DNA of 64,000 nucleotides from Pyrenophora tritici-repentis (lineage: Eukaryota; Ascomycota; Dothideomycetes; Pleosporales; Pleosporaceae): the NCBI RefSeq assembly GCF_003171515.1, contig NC_089394.1, forward strand, positions 2,356,001-2,420,000, in the 5' to 3' direction. Within the stretch, counting starts at the first letter, position 1. Each line of letters begins with the position of its first letter. The translations under genes were made by a program, and so were the position numbers. Of the stretch, positions 31,382 through 43,138 are shown piece after piece. The notes under the pieces are model-generated. The model worked only from the letters and a program-made list of their open reading frames with translations. It was not told the origin of the DNA and made no database searches.

Positions 31382-31612
31382 TCAATTGGTAGCTCTCCGT
31401 TGACCTTCGGTGCGGGTAGCACCCGGTCGCTGGCTCATAATCTGGGCCATGGTTTGGGATGGATTGCTGGAGGAGGCGGTGGTGTATCTTGGGCTTATGG
31501 GCGAAGTAAGAGTCGATCGTCGAGCTGTGGGCATTGTGGAGATGGGCGTTGGGATCGCAGCAGCGTTCTTGAGGAAGACGCGCGCAGGAGGGAATTGGCT
31601 GACGGGAGGCAT
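31382..31612 (-). CDS. Possible small protein (76 residues), unrecognised
   Basis: The minus-strand frame MPPVSQFPPARVFLKNAAAIP to RRATN has C-ending codon preference like nearby real genes. It is preceded by a long AAC-rich leader (31613-31700) of a kind common in fungal 5' UTRs. It is Ser/Thr/Pro/Arg-rich with few acidic residues and could be mitochondrial-targeted, but no domain is recognised. It may also be non-coding, or one exon of a larger gene. Confidence 0.35.
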   Translation of the reverse strand: MPPVSQFPPARVFLKNAAAIPTPISTMPTARRSTLTSPISPRYTTASSSNPSQTMAQIMSQRPGATRTEGQRRATN

Positions 31613-33169
31613 AGTGAAGGTGTGGTGATGTTGTTGTTGTTGTCGTTGTTGTTGTTGTTAGTTGTAGTTGTTAGTTGTAGTGTGGTGTTGATGGTGTTGG
31701 TGTCGAAGTCGATGGTAGAAGGAATCAAGCTCAGCTGGATGTTCTGCAGACACCAAAGAAGCGCGGCTTCGAATGCTTAAGTATTCCCCAATCTGACTCA
31801 CCTCGCTCGGTCGACTGGACCCACACCCCGTCTCTCCGCCGGGCGTCGCGTGAGCAGTCACAGGCAGGTTCCGCCCGCCCTACCGCCATGGCGCTGGTTT
31901 GAGGGCTTTACCGTTTCGAGACAACAGATCACCCTATGCAATGGTGTATGGATGCCGCTCCAAAACAGCCCGACATGTCGCCGCCTGTCCGCACCTGTCG
32001 TGCTGCGGATCCGGTCTACAATCGGCGCATAAACACACTCCCACTGGCTCGATGGCTGTAAAGAATGTTTACACATGGCCGTCGCGCATGCGTGGTATTA
32101 CGCTGTGTGAGGCACATGCTGACTCGGCTCGCACATGTTACTGTACGCAGCCGCCGCCGTTGAGGCCGGATAACATATCCGCACCCTCGTTGCGAGCTAA
32201 CGACGCTTCCATGTGAAAGAGATAATCTACCAAGAAGCGCCCAAGCGGTGCATTGCGTGCAAGTCACTAGCCAAGCTGCCGAGGCGTGTGATGCTGGTGG
32301 GTTTGTTCGAGAGTTCTGTTTCTAGAGGGCGTGCTTGTTTTGGACAACCTGCGACATGTCATGCGCTTGGTACTCTAAAATTAGGGGAATCCACCCCGCA
32401 AAGCACTAAGGCGCCGCCGCCTACAGGGCTCAAGCTTCGTCAAGCTTCCCTCCATCATGTTACATGCTGCCTTGTCGGGTAACAGAGAATGAACATCTTT
32501 GTTTGGGCTGAGCTGGAAACAATTCAGCCAGTTTAATGTAGGCTCGACAGAGGGTGGTGCCACGGTGGTGGGATCCATCTCGTACAGCGGGATATCAAGC
32601 GTCATATCGCTACCAAGACATCTCTAGCGTCGGACCCGACCGGTGTGTGGTATGTGCAGTGTGAATTGAGTATGTGCAGAGGGGCAGTATAGTATACTTA
32701 CGCATTGCATGCTTGGATGGTGTAGTGGGACCCAACCACACCACCGACACAGATAGCTGGAGCAGGGAAACATTGGCTGAGTCGCAACCAGAGTTTTGCA
32801 AAATCTGTACTCTTGCTTATTCCTAACGACGCGGGGAAATCTCAACGCATTTTCTCCAAATCTTGCCCCATGCGCATGCACGCACTGTCCAATAGTAGAG
32901 TGTATCGTATTATATTGCTTTTCTAGTATAACTAGTATAACTACAACAAATTGCCCACCTTTTTAGTCGTTACAGTGATATTACATCTCATTCGCCGAAG
33001 CATATCGTCTATATGCGAGACAAGACTGCGCGCATCTTGGGGCGCAGTGGTGCTGCAAATCCTTCCAAGAGAACATTGCTCCCAAACCCAGGCCCAACCG
33101 ATTCTAGTCCAAACCACAAATCTGACTATCCAATGCCTCATTAATCTCGAGTCATCATATTCAAGACGT
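31613..33169. other. Intergenic; contains a TTG microsatellite
   Basis: About 1.6 kb. A TTG-rich tract lies at 31630-31680. Open frames here are short and without recognisable domains. The right end is the 3' flank of the minus-strand IRC22 gene. Confidence 0.45.
31630..31660. repeat. TTG trinucleotide microsatellite (one interruption)
   Basis: (TTG)n with a single TCG interruption. On the minus strand it reads as AAC repeats and lies directly upstream of the small frame at 31382-31612, so it may be part of that gene's leader. Confidence 0.85.
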
Positions 33170-34155
33170 CTAAGCCTTCGGCTTCACTTTGGGGGTACCG
33201 CTTCGGACGCGCTTGGCTTCCGGGCGCTGAAGGTGGGAGGCAGGGATCCAGCTTTCGTCGTATGCCTTGGCGCCTGAGGTGACGGCTGGGCCATCAGCAC
33301 CCACGACGGCGACCTGGTCGGCGGGGTCGACAGTCTTGGATCCGCCAGAGGATTTCTTGGCGCGCTCACCACCCTTGCCGCGGCCCTTTTTCTGAGGGAA
33401 GAAGGTGCTAATCCAGGTGTTGTAAATAAAGTAGACGGTACCACTGAAAGCGCCGAGGACGACGAGGTAGAGGAATATACTGGAAACCATATGTCAGTTT
33501 GTGCGTCTTAAGGCAGGACAGAGCTCAGTAAGCAGAATAGCTGGAGCGCAAGATTTAAAGGATCGACCAAGTACATACATTTGGGGGTCAAAGAAGCTGG
33601 TAGGGGCCTCTACAACGCTGACCGTCTCGTTGTGAACGGTGACGGTGTAGAGTGAGTTCTTGTTGTCCTTCAAGATAGTGACGAGCTGCAAGCGCAGATC
33701 CTGGGGATGAAGCTCAGTCGTAAAGCTGTAGGGAACTGTCTCATTGGCGCCGGCAGGAACTTGGATCGAGTAGCGCTTCGCAGTAAGGTTGCGAACGACG
33801 TGCGACTCTCCGGCATTCTCCTTGAGTAGCGAGCCACCAACCAGAGTGACGCCAATAGGAGTTGGCTCGTTATTTACGACGGACAGGCGGGCCTCTGTAG
33901 CGAGGCCATTGACAAGCTTGACGCCAAAAATCTCGGCCTGTGGGAACGAGACAGAGATGGCGACATTGAGATTGGGGGTTTGCGGCTCTTCTGAGACCTC
34001 TTGAACCTTCTCAGCCTGAAGCAAAAGGGAATTAGCCATCTGATGTCATGCCTCGTCGGGCTCACTAAGCGTCACGAGCTCACCTCGGGTTTTGCGGAGA
34101 CGCTGAGGGCGCGCAGAGATAGCAATAGCAGAGATGAGAGTTTCCAATTAACCAT
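33170..34155 (-). CDS. IRC22: Irc22-type protein, fungal TRAP-alpha (SSR1) homologue
   Basis: Three exons on the minus strand (34084-34155, 33579-34015, 33170-33479) give 272 residues. The N-terminus MVNWKLSSLLLLSLRALSVSA is a signal peptide. The lumenal domain (residues ~35-165) contains ISVSFPQAEIFGVKLVNGL, LSVVNNEPTPIGVTLVGGSL and SIQVPAGANETVPYSFTTEL, the fold of the translocon-associated protein alpha subunit. One N-glycosylation-type site (NET) appears in each of ANETV and HNETV. One transmembrane segment, IIFLYLVVLGAFSGTVYFIYN, precedes a basic, Gly/Lys/Ser-rich cytosolic tail. It should be a type I ER membrane protein near the translocon. Both introns fall between structural blocks and restore conserved sequence (PE/AEKV and DPQ/IIFLY). 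Confidence 0.88.
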
Positions 34156-34931
34156 GATGACGACGGTACAAGACAATGCGAGGGGGAGAGGGGGAGAAGA
34201 AGTCGTGACGAAAGAGTTTGGGTAATTCGAACGTGGCTTCTGGGAAGTGACGTCCGGGCGCAGCTTCCACTTTCGCCTTGGCGGACGGAACCAGAGCCGC
34301 GGCAACGCGAACCGACCCGAACCACATTACATACGCGACGTCTTCAGCTTCATGTTCAAGTTAGCATTAGCCGTAAGACAATACCAGAACATGCTGCTAT
34401 ATCCTCTGTATGAACCGGCCATCTGATCTCAGGCGTCTTGCGGCGTCGCCAGTACCACCACGATTTGTCCAAATATAGTGCCTTTCACTCGTACGCGCCG
34501 TACCGGAATCTTGAAATACCCAGGCCATGCACGCCGCAAAGGTCTGCAACGAACCCTGGAGCAAACACATGCAGCCACTGACCCGCCGTTCTGCTTCTGC
34601 ACCCATATTTGCTCTGATTGCATTTACACCGCCTCGTGCGCGCCTTCCCAGCGGCGGCGTCTTGCATTGCACCTGGTTACACTAGCCCTTGTTCGCTCTT
34701 CATTGCTACTGACCTATGTTACGATAACTCCCTTTCACCTGTAAATTGCCCGCCCAAGAACGCCAGTTTCTCGCTGAACCCTGAAATTGCCCCTCGGTTA
34801 CACTTTCACTTTCCTCTCTTCTGCCCACAATTTCCTTCACTTCATCCACACCTTTAGCTACCAACACACTCGTTGCGACAACCCCACCCACCAACGCCCA
34901 TCATTGCCAATTGGTGCACCAACCGATAAAA
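34156..34931. promoter_or_regulatory. Divergent spacer between IRC22 and the CCCH gene
   Basis: A 776-bp spacer with both start codons facing outward. The plus-strand sequence 34780-34915 is strongly pyrimidine-rich (CTTTC/CACTTC runs), typical of the leader/core promoter of highly expressed fungal genes. No factor site is assigned. Confidence 0.5.
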
Positions 34932-36778
34932 ATGTGTCCTTCATTCAATGGCCCACCCTGCGGCGATGATTTGGCCAGCATACACACGCGCTACGAGCAA
35001 TTTCAGCGGCACGACGAAGACAAGGCCAAATTCGTAGCCGAGCTCATCGCATATAGTGAGCAACTGGTGCAGAAGTGCCGGAATGTAACTGCTGAGCGTG
35101 ATGAGTACCGCGCATGGTTCGAGAAATGGCAACTCGACAAGGACCATTATGAACTGTTACTCAGAAACGCACAGCAGATCATGGTAAGCCAACACCGACT
35201 AGATAAAACATGTTTGGAACTGACATATACGCACCCAGTCTGATAACCCATTCATCATGGTGCTGATCGACGGCGACGGTATGATCGTAAGTCACTTTGT
35301 GCTTACTTTTTCATGCTTGTGCTGATTATAGGACCAGTTCCGCGACGACTTTATCCGCGACGCTGAGGCTGGTGGTCGCCGGGCTGCCTCTTTCCTGCAC
35401 GAAGCCATAAACGATTATATCGCGAATGATTGCAAAGATATCAAACCCCCGGTACGCATATACTGCCGCGTCTATGCGAACGTGAAAGGACTAGCCGAAG
35501 TGCTCGTTCGCGCTGGCGTCATTCAGAGTACCAAGCAGTTCGAGGATTTTGTGCGTGCATTCACTCAATCCAGACCTGATTTCGATTTCGTGGACGTGGG
35601 TGCGGGTAAAGACCGCGCTGACGAAAAGATTATCGGTAAGTGACTCTTCCTTCAAACCATGTATCCTAAAAACGGTACCGTGGCACCTTATAAACCATGG
35701 CTCTTACGATACTGGCTCCTTCAAACAATATGGCTCCTACTGACAGGCCGTAGATGCGTTCAAGGGATTCGCCCCGATCTTCCAATGTCGTCGCATTCTT
35801 TTCGGATGCTCACACGATAATGGATACGCAAGGACTTTAGAAAAGTGTTCCGATCGCACAGAGATGGTGAACAAGGTGGTGCTCCTCGAAGGTGTTCCGT
35901 TTGAGAAGGAGCTACTCCCGCTGCCATACAAGACCAAGAAGTTTCCGAAACTGTTTCGAGACAAGAAACTCTCGGTGATACCGTGGGGGGCGGCTCCCGT
36001 GGCGGCTACAGTAGGGACTACCGTGTTTGGTACTCCTTCTCTGACAGCCCCGGTATTTGTCCCAGGAAGTACATTCGACCCGAAAGCCGACTCAAAAGCT
36101 AGCTCGAACGGCTTGGCGGTTACTGGTCTCCCACCCCGTTTTCCTGCACCTGGGCCTGCAGCCGTACAGCAGCCACCTAGTACGCTCATGGATAGCCCTC
36201 TGCCCAGCAGAGCCCAGCTGAATACCTTGCCTCGTACACCGTCATGCTCGACTATAACTTCAGAAGAGTTTCCAGCCATCAAGCCGAGCATGACGACTTG
36301 GGCTAGCAAAGCCGCGGCCCCTCCTCCACCTCAGGCCGCCCCTGTACAGCCTGTATACAAGGTCGCAGACCGTGATGAACTGATTGCTCGCAACCGTGCC
36401 GGCCAGCGCGTTGATCCGCCCTGCAAGGACTATGACAAAGCCGAAGTGGATCGTATTAAGAGGATGAAACTTTGCAACGTCCACTTCCTTCGCGAGGAAT
36501 GTCCGTACGATAACAAGTGCACGCATCTTCATGGCTACCATCTTACTTCTGACGAGAAGGCCACTCTCCGTCTTGTTGCTCGGATGGCTCCATGCATCTA
36601 TGGCAGCGGCTGTGAGGACAACAAGTGTATCTATGGCCATCGATGTCCAGCACCTCCCAGCAAGACACATTACGTCAAGGGCACCAAGTCATGTATTTTC
36701 GGCGATTTATGCAAGTTTCCGCCCGAGCTCCATGATATCGACACCACCGTTGTGAAGACGCTGGTCATACGCCGCTAG
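34932..36778 (+). CDS. CCCH zinc-finger protein with NYN-like (DUF7923-type) N-terminal domain
   Basis: Four exons (34932-35183, 35239-35286, 35332-35635, 35754-36778) give 542 residues. Residues ~25-85 form a coiled coil (EDKAKFVAELIAYSEQLVQKC). Residues ~86-260 carry MVLIDGDGMIF, VRIYCRVYANVKGLAEVL, FVDVGAGKDRADEKI and FGCSHDNGYARTLE, whose spaced acidic residues resemble a PIN/NYN nuclease fold. This is the conserved domain seen in many filamentous-fungal CCCH proteins. A ~150-residue Pro/Ala-rich linker follows. Two or three C-x(7-8)-C-x(5)-C-x(3)-H fingers close the protein: CNVHFLREECPYDNKCTHLH, CIYGSGCEDNKCIYGH and a shorter C-terminal CIFGDLC. RNA binding and possible RNA cleavage are inferred. 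The second exon is only 48 nt. Confidence 0.82.
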
Positions 36779-37343
36779 AAGTCGGAATAAACGATAGCAG
36801 AGGGCGAACAGCCGAAAGGAACGGTATTAGTGGAAGTGGAAGAGCAGCCGACAGAAAACGTCTCATCGGGAGAGTAGCAAGAAGAAACGGTATCACTGAG
36901 AAATCCGCCGAGAGGTACGGTATCACTGCGAGAATACATGACCGAAACGTTACCAATGTACATAGAGATTCCTGCCACGATTAATAACCAAAGTTCACAC
37001 TACTTGCAACGGCACTAGATTGTGATCCCCTGAGTGATATGCAATACGTGACACCCTAGTATCCAAAAGCTACTGTAGGCGCATATAACATATTAGGAAT
37101 AGGCTAGAGGGATTTACCTATGCTGTCGCTGTCAGGTAGTTCGTGTCACCTAGGTGTGACTGTGATTGTAGATGAGCTTATGAATGGATGAGGGTGGACA
37201 CTCCTTTAGCAAGCACGCAACGCTCGCTACTACTAACACAAACTCCGAAGAGTCTAATGACACAAGTTTCAATCAAGGATGCCGATTACCCAAACCCACC
37301 ATCTTGAACATCCAAAACCCGACACGGACACACCTTCAACACT
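36779..37343. other. Short spacer between convergent genes, holding a MITE-like element
   Basis: 3' flanks of the CCCH and aprataxin genes. Most of 37022-37160 is the MITE-like insertion listed separately; nothing else recognised. Confidence 0.6.
37022..37160. mobile_element. MITE-like short element, copy A
   Basis: It aligns along its length, in reverse orientation, to the element at 48252-48385. Shared blocks are ACACCCTAGTAT, GTAGGCGC, TTAGGAAT, TGTCGCT and the terminal CACCTAGGTG. The right end (GTCACCTAGGTGTGAC, 37145-37160) is well preserved. The left end (GATCCCCTGAGTGATAT, from 37024) is diverged, with several transitions. It encodes nothing. Family and target duplication undetermined. 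Confidence 0.75.
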
Positions 37344-38387
37344 CTACTCCTTCTTCCACTCCTCAAACTCTTCATCAAGATGTTTTTTCAGCGCCGCAAA
37401 CTTATTCTTGTAATTCTCCCCACACCGCCAGCACTTCATATCCCAGCTCGTCCAGCTACTCGGATGATATCTCGGACTGCTCTCTTCAAGCGGGAACTCA
37501 TCCAATTTCACTAGGAAACTCGAGTTAAAACTAAGATAATGTTTCTTATGCTTCATCCACGGCGACTGCATGTCCCTACTAAAGATGTGAATGTGAAGAT
37601 GGTTCATCGAAGGATGAGTATGTACACCGATAACGATGTCTTTTGTCCAGTCTCGACCGGGTGGTAAGCGTGCGGTTTGTTCTTCTGGGGATGGTGGCTC
37701 GGGTGCGGACATCATTTCTTCGAGGGCGGATTGGTAGGGATGGTCGGAGATGCTGGTGTCGCCGTACTGACGTCGTAGTTCCGAGGCAGCGAGAAGTTTG
37801 AGGCGCTCGGCGCGGGTGCGTACTTGGGCGAGGAAGGCGGGGTCTGTGGAGAGGGCAGAAAGGGGATGTTGGTTGTAGTAGGCGGGTTTGCGTGGCAGGA
37901 ATAGGAGATGTACGCTGTGTAACTGTTAGTTCTGGTATTTCATCATCCCCGTGCTTGCTCGCTATCTAAATTACATTGCCTTTGGGTACTTGTCGTTGAT
38001 CACGACAAAGTCGTCGTCGTATTCTACTACTCTTCCCTCGGGATTTGCCTCTGGCTTCTCGATGTAAACAATGAGGCCATCGCGTGGATCAATGCTCTTA
38101 AAAGTTTTCGCAGTCTTCCTTTTAAGGCCTGGTGAGTCGTCGGCGGTTATGTGAGACTTTCGTTTCTTAGATCGCGACAAGAGTTCTGTGACTGCCCCGT
38201 GAGTTATGGACTGTGTGGAGGTAAATTTGGCGCGTGGAAACAACGTACATGCGTTTGGTCTTTTCTGCGAAGCTGGATCTACGCCGGGTCGAGCCTGGTT
38301 TGGCGGCTCCGTTCCCGCTATCTCTTCTGCAGTCATTGTATCGTGAGTTTGCTCAGCCTGAGCATGTTTGTGGTTGCGTGTAGACAT
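37344..38387 (-). CDS. HNT3: Aprataxin-like DNA 5'-adenylate hydrolase
   Basis: Three exons on the minus strand (38249-38387, 37975-38191, 37344-37914) give 308 residues from MSTRNHKHAQ. The protein reverses abortive ligation by removing AMP from DNA 5' ends. The HIT domain begins near VVEYDDDFVVINDKYPKAIVHLLFLPRK. Its catalytic motif MNHLHIHIFSRD has the H-x-H-x-H core. The C-terminal zinc finger CWRCGENYKNKFAALKKH follows, as in aprataxins. KRPNAFTELLS upstream is a PNAF-type segment common in fungal homologues. The first intron (57 nt) is stop-free and divisible by three, so the frame stays open through it; splicing is favoured because it restores NAFTELL. The frame is open upstream to 38663, so a longer N-terminus cannot be excluded. 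Confidence 0.87.
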
Positions 38388-38864
38388 GTTTGCTCGAATG
38401 CCGCCTCGTGCTGAGTAAATTGGACGCGTAGTTATGTATGAGCCTCCCGTGACAAGAACACCAGGTACGCGACGAGTGCTGAGATGGGACGTGAGCCGGC
38501 GCATGTAGGAGTCTCCATTTGCTGCGGTTGACCGAACGATGACGATGCAGCCCGTGAACTCATGGCCCGAGCGTACCGAGGCATCCCTGTCACCATCGGA
38601 ATTTCGGATTGCGCCCGACCTTTGAGTGAATCGCTCGGAACTCAAAATGGCTACACTACGCATTGCACCTTTTCACTCGTTACGCTGGTACGCAGGGGAT
38701 CGGTGGGATAATTTCGGAGATTGAGCCCTGGATTTAGCGGGAAGGCGCCCTTCACCGCCTGCAACAAACGCAGACATCATTTGTCTGTCGACACCCCTTC
38801 CGAAGCAAGCAGCCCCTTCACGAAGATTCCCAGGTCCAGTGTTATTGTAGACTAGACTAGGAAT
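38388..38864. promoter_or_regulatory. Divergent spacer between aprataxin and DExH helicase genes
   Basis: Two outward-facing starts 477 bp apart. Part of it is open in the aprataxin frame. Nothing else recognised. Confidence 0.45.
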
Positions 38865-41800
38865 ATGCCGAAGAACGCCCACCCGCCGCGCGGGAAGCCT
38901 GCGAAGAAGACAGTGCCCCCCGAGGAAGACACTTCATTCATTGTATTCGGCGATGGCAAACCCAAAAAGAAAAAGGGCGAGAGCTCTGGCGGAGATGGCA
39001 CACAGAGCGACAGTAAGGGGAAAGGGAAGACAGCGCCTGGTCAGTCCGAGGATGGGCCAAAGAAGCCGGATACCAGAACTTTGATAGCGGGGGCATCATG
39101 GACTGGTAAATTGCCCGTCAACCTACTATCAGAGCACTTCCAGAAGCAACAGTGGAGCAAGCCAGACTACCGCATTGTGAGTACCAACTTGACCCCAGAA
39201 TTTGGACACAGCTGATGCCAAGTAGCGCAAAGATGGCGATAGACACTTTGCATATGCCGTGGTGCTCTCCAAGATGAACCAGAAGACACGAGAGACTACA
39301 ACCCTACCACCCATCAAGATTCCCCCCGAACTCGAGGAGCAAGCACATCAGCCAACTGCCGTAGAAGCCCGAAACTTCGCCGCCGCCTATACCCTCTTCC
39401 GCGTCGCCAGCGCGAAGAACCTGCACATGATGCTTCCGCCAACATACAAGGACTTGTGGAAAGGCCAGTTCACAGAACTCAAGAAGAGAGACGAACAGGA
39501 AGGAAAGGGTTGGATGTACGAAGCAGATCCTTTCTTTGGGTTTGCAGAGCGAGAAAAGGCCAGGGAATCAGCAGCCAAGGCGCGCGAGAAGAGACAGAAA
39601 CAGCAAGAAGAGGCACAGAAAGCCCACAATCAGCAGCCTGGCGCGGCTATGCCTAGCGCTTCGACGGGTGCCGCACCCAGAAACTTGATGAAAGGATGGG
39701 AACGCGTGCCGAAGATCGAGCTGGGCAAGAAGACAAGGAAAGAGGCTGAGCGTCTGATTCGTCGCGATGCGGTCTGGAATCCTAATGGCGTCGAGATTGA
39801 CGCGGCGACGAAGCTGAAGTTGGTCGATGAAATCACCGACCTTGGCTTTCGGAGAAGTCACGTCGAAGAGGCTGCTGAGATCTGCAAAGATCGGGAAGAG
39901 ATTATCGAGTGGCTCCTCATCCACGTTCCAGAGGACGATCTTCCGTCCTGGTCCCTACCAGAAGGTTACGTTGCTGGCGTCAGCATGGCTAGTTCAAATC
40001 TCAAGCGCGAGGGTGCTGTCAAGCGTCTTGCAGCAGCTGGGTACGCTTTGGATCTTTGTGAGGAGGCGTATGACAGCCAAGGTGGAGATGAGAGGAAAGC
40101 CGCCGCTTTGCTGCAAGCTCGCCTCCTCCGACCTGACGATGAAGACAATATTATCACCCAGGACCTTGTAGATCTTTCAATCGTGGATACCGATCCCGAA
40201 GATGATCCGTGGGAGGTGGAAATGTCATCACTCGAAGCAATATACGATCGCCTATTTACACGGCCTGCGCCCGAGTTGTGCCGCATTGAGCTGGACGTTA
40301 AACAGCAAGGCAAGAGGCTCATCTTACAGGTGAGGAAGCCGTTTGGGCCATATCCCGCTGTGGTTCCCATTATCACGTTTGAGGCAGCTATTCCGGCATA
40401 TATCCGTCTCAGTATCATCAGACAGGCGCTACTTCACGCCGAAAGCAACTTCATTGGCATGCCTATGATATACGATATCGTAGATTGGATCCAAACGAAT
40501 GCTGGTGATATCTTCCAGAACCCAGGAAGACTGACTGATGTTTCTGCTGGTCTCGCAGCGGCAGATCACTCATCCGAGCCACAGAGTCAAAAGCGTAGGG
40601 CGAAGGGTGGGCGAGCACGCAGGCCTATCGACTGGACACCTGCGACACCTCCCAGCCAACGGATACTAACTGAATGGCAGGCCAAACAAGGCTCTGCAGC
40701 ACAGCAAAAGATGATGGCTGCTCGACAGTCGTTGCCTGCATGGAGACTGAGGGAGGAAATTGTCCACACAGTCAACAACTGCAAGGTCACCATCATCTCA
40801 GGTGAAACTGGTTCAGGAAAGTCGACCCAGTCGGTACAATTCGTCTTAGATGATCTGATCCAGCGACAACTCGGAGCTGTTGCAAACATCATTTGTACAC
40901 AACCCCGTAGGATCTCAGCCCTGGGTCTCGCGGATCGTGTAGCAGACGAGCGCTGTTCCCAAGTTGGGGATGAAATCGGTTACACCATCCGTGGAGAGTC
41001 GAAGCAAAAGCCTGGCGTTACCAAAATCACTTTTGTTACCACTGGTGTCTTGCTCAGGAGACTTCAAACATCAGGCGGCAATGCCGATGATGTGGTCGCT
41101 GCACTGGCTGATGTCAGTCACGTTGTTGTCGATGAAGTGCACGAGCGCAGTCTGGATACCGACTTTTTGCTTGTTCTGCTTCGCCAGATTCTACGGACAC
41201 GCAAGGATTTGAAAGTCATTCTCATGAGCGCAACCCTCGATGCCGCTGTTTTCGAAGCTTACTTCAAGGAAGTTGGGCCTGTAGGCCGTGTTGAGATTGA
41301 AGGCCGTACACACCCCGTCACAGACTACTATATCGACGACATACTGCATTTCACTGGGTTCAAGGGCTATGGCATGGGTGAGGACGATGCGACAGATGAG
41401 AAGTCCTTCTCTGCCAACCTCAGGAGTATCGGATTCGGAATCAACTACGACCTCATTGCAGAAACCGTCCGTTACATTGATCGCCAACTCGGAGAGAAGG
41501 ACGGAGGTATTCTGATCTTCTTGCCCGGAACTATGGAGATCGATCGCACGCTCCAAGCACTAAGTCACTTTGTAAACCTCCACGCACTGCCGCTTCACGC
41601 GTCGCTTATGCCAGTGGAGCAGAAGCGTGTTTTCCCTCCTGCGCCGCACGGGAAACGCAAAGTCATTGCGTGTACCAATGTAGCTGAGACATCCATCACT
41701 ATTGAAGATATCGTTGCGGTCATCGATACGGGCAGAGTCAAGGAGACGAGCTACGACCCGCAGAACAATATGGTACGGCTGGCTGAGACGTGGGCTTCGA

Positions 41801-43064
41801 GGGCTGCATGTAAGCAACGACGTGGTCGAGCAGGTCGTGTTCGGGCGGGCGACTGCTACAAGATGTACACACGCAACGCTGAGGCTAAGATGATGGAACG
41901 ACCTGATCCAGAGATCCGGCGTGTGCCTCTTGAACAAATGTGTTTGTCTATCAAATCCATGGGTGTACAAGATGTATCAGGCTTCCTTGCGTCGGCCTTG
42001 GCACCCCCAGAAAGCACGGCAGTGGAAGGCGCCATACGGCTACTCTCTCAAATGGGCGCCATCACCGACAACGAGCTGACGGCTCTCGGCCGGCACATGT
42101 CCATGATACCGGCTGATCTCCGCCTTGGCAAGCTCCTCGTCTACGGCGCAACATTCGGATGTCTCGATGCCGCTCTAACAATCGCCTCCGTCCTCACAGC
42201 CCGCAGTCCGTTCCTCACGCCCCGCGAACGCGACCAGGAAACCCGCAACGAATTCGACCGGCTCCGAGCCTCCTTCTCCAACAACCAAGGTGATCTCCTA
42301 GTCGACCTACGCGCCTACGAACAATGGGCCGCCCAGCGCAGCAAAGGCGCCTCAACCCGCGACCTACGCTTCTGGTGCCAAGAAAACCGTCTCTCACCAA
42401 ACACGCTCTTCGATATCGCATCCAATCGCACACAATACCTATCTTCCCTCAAGGAAATTTCCTTCATACCCACACACTACTCCTCCGCCAATCCTGCCAC
42501 GCACAGCACCTACAACAAACACAATGCCAACGACGCCCTCCTCCGCGCCCTCATCGCCGGCGCATTCAACCCTCAAATTGCCCGCATCCAATTGCCCGAC
42601 AAGAAGTTCGCAGCGGGCATAGCCGGCGCCGTTGAGCTCGACCCTTCCGCCCCGCGAGATCAAATATTTCAACCAAGACAACGGCCGCGTATTTGTGCAT
42701 CCTAGCTCCACGCTCTTCTCCAGCCAAACATTCCCGCATAATGCGTCTTTCGTGGCGTATTTCAACAAGATGGCGACGAGTAAGGTGTTTGTGAGGGATA
42801 TCACGCCGTTTAATGCGTTTAGCTTGTTGTTGTTTGCGGGGCGCATTCAAGTGGATACGTTGGGGAGGGGACTGGTGGTGGATGAGTGGATTAGGTTGAG
42901 GGGGTGGGCGAGGATCGGGGTGCTGGTAAGTCGGTTGAGGGGGTATGTTGGATAGTGTGCTGGAGGGTATGGTGAAGGAACCTGGGAAGGGTGTCGGGAA
43001 GAGGGAGGGTGAGGTGGTGGATGTGGTTAGATGGTTGGTTGAGAGGGATGGGCTGGATGCTTAA
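38865..43064 (+). CDS. DExH-box RNA helicase of the DHX57 / yeast YLR419W type, with two 3' frameshifts
   Basis: Exon 1 is 38865-39176. After a 49-nt intron the coding region runs from 39226. Domains in order: a charged N-terminus; a UBA-like helix set (~residues 290-340, VDEITDLGFRRSHVEEAAEIC); an RWD domain starting WEVEMSSLEAIYDRLF; then the helicase core with Walker A GETGSGKST (~630), motif II DEVHERS (~740) and MSATLD; then HRGRAGR-type motif VI (QRRGRAGRV), HA2 and the OB-fold. The frame breaks at the C-run 42650-42653: upstream reads DPSAP, downstream the conserved REIKYFNQDNGRVFVHPSS continues in the +1 frame. It breaks again at the G-run 42939-42943, after GVLVSRLRG, beyond which a conserved-looking tail runs to TAA at 43062-43064. 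One extra base in each run would explain both; removing them gives 1,382 residues. As it stands the protein ends at 42705. Confidence 0.9.
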
Positions 43065-43138
43065 GGTGGTGGTGTGTTGTTCGAGTAGATGAAGAAGGAT
43101 ATAGATGGTGTTGGGATGATGGAAAGATGAGGCATTCT

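Noticed and set aside
42924..42965. Intron at GTAAGT (42926) as an explanation of the second helicase frame change
   Set aside because: The sequence on both sides encodes conserved GVLVSRLRG without interruption, so a splice there would remove conserved residues; an extra base in the G-run is simpler.
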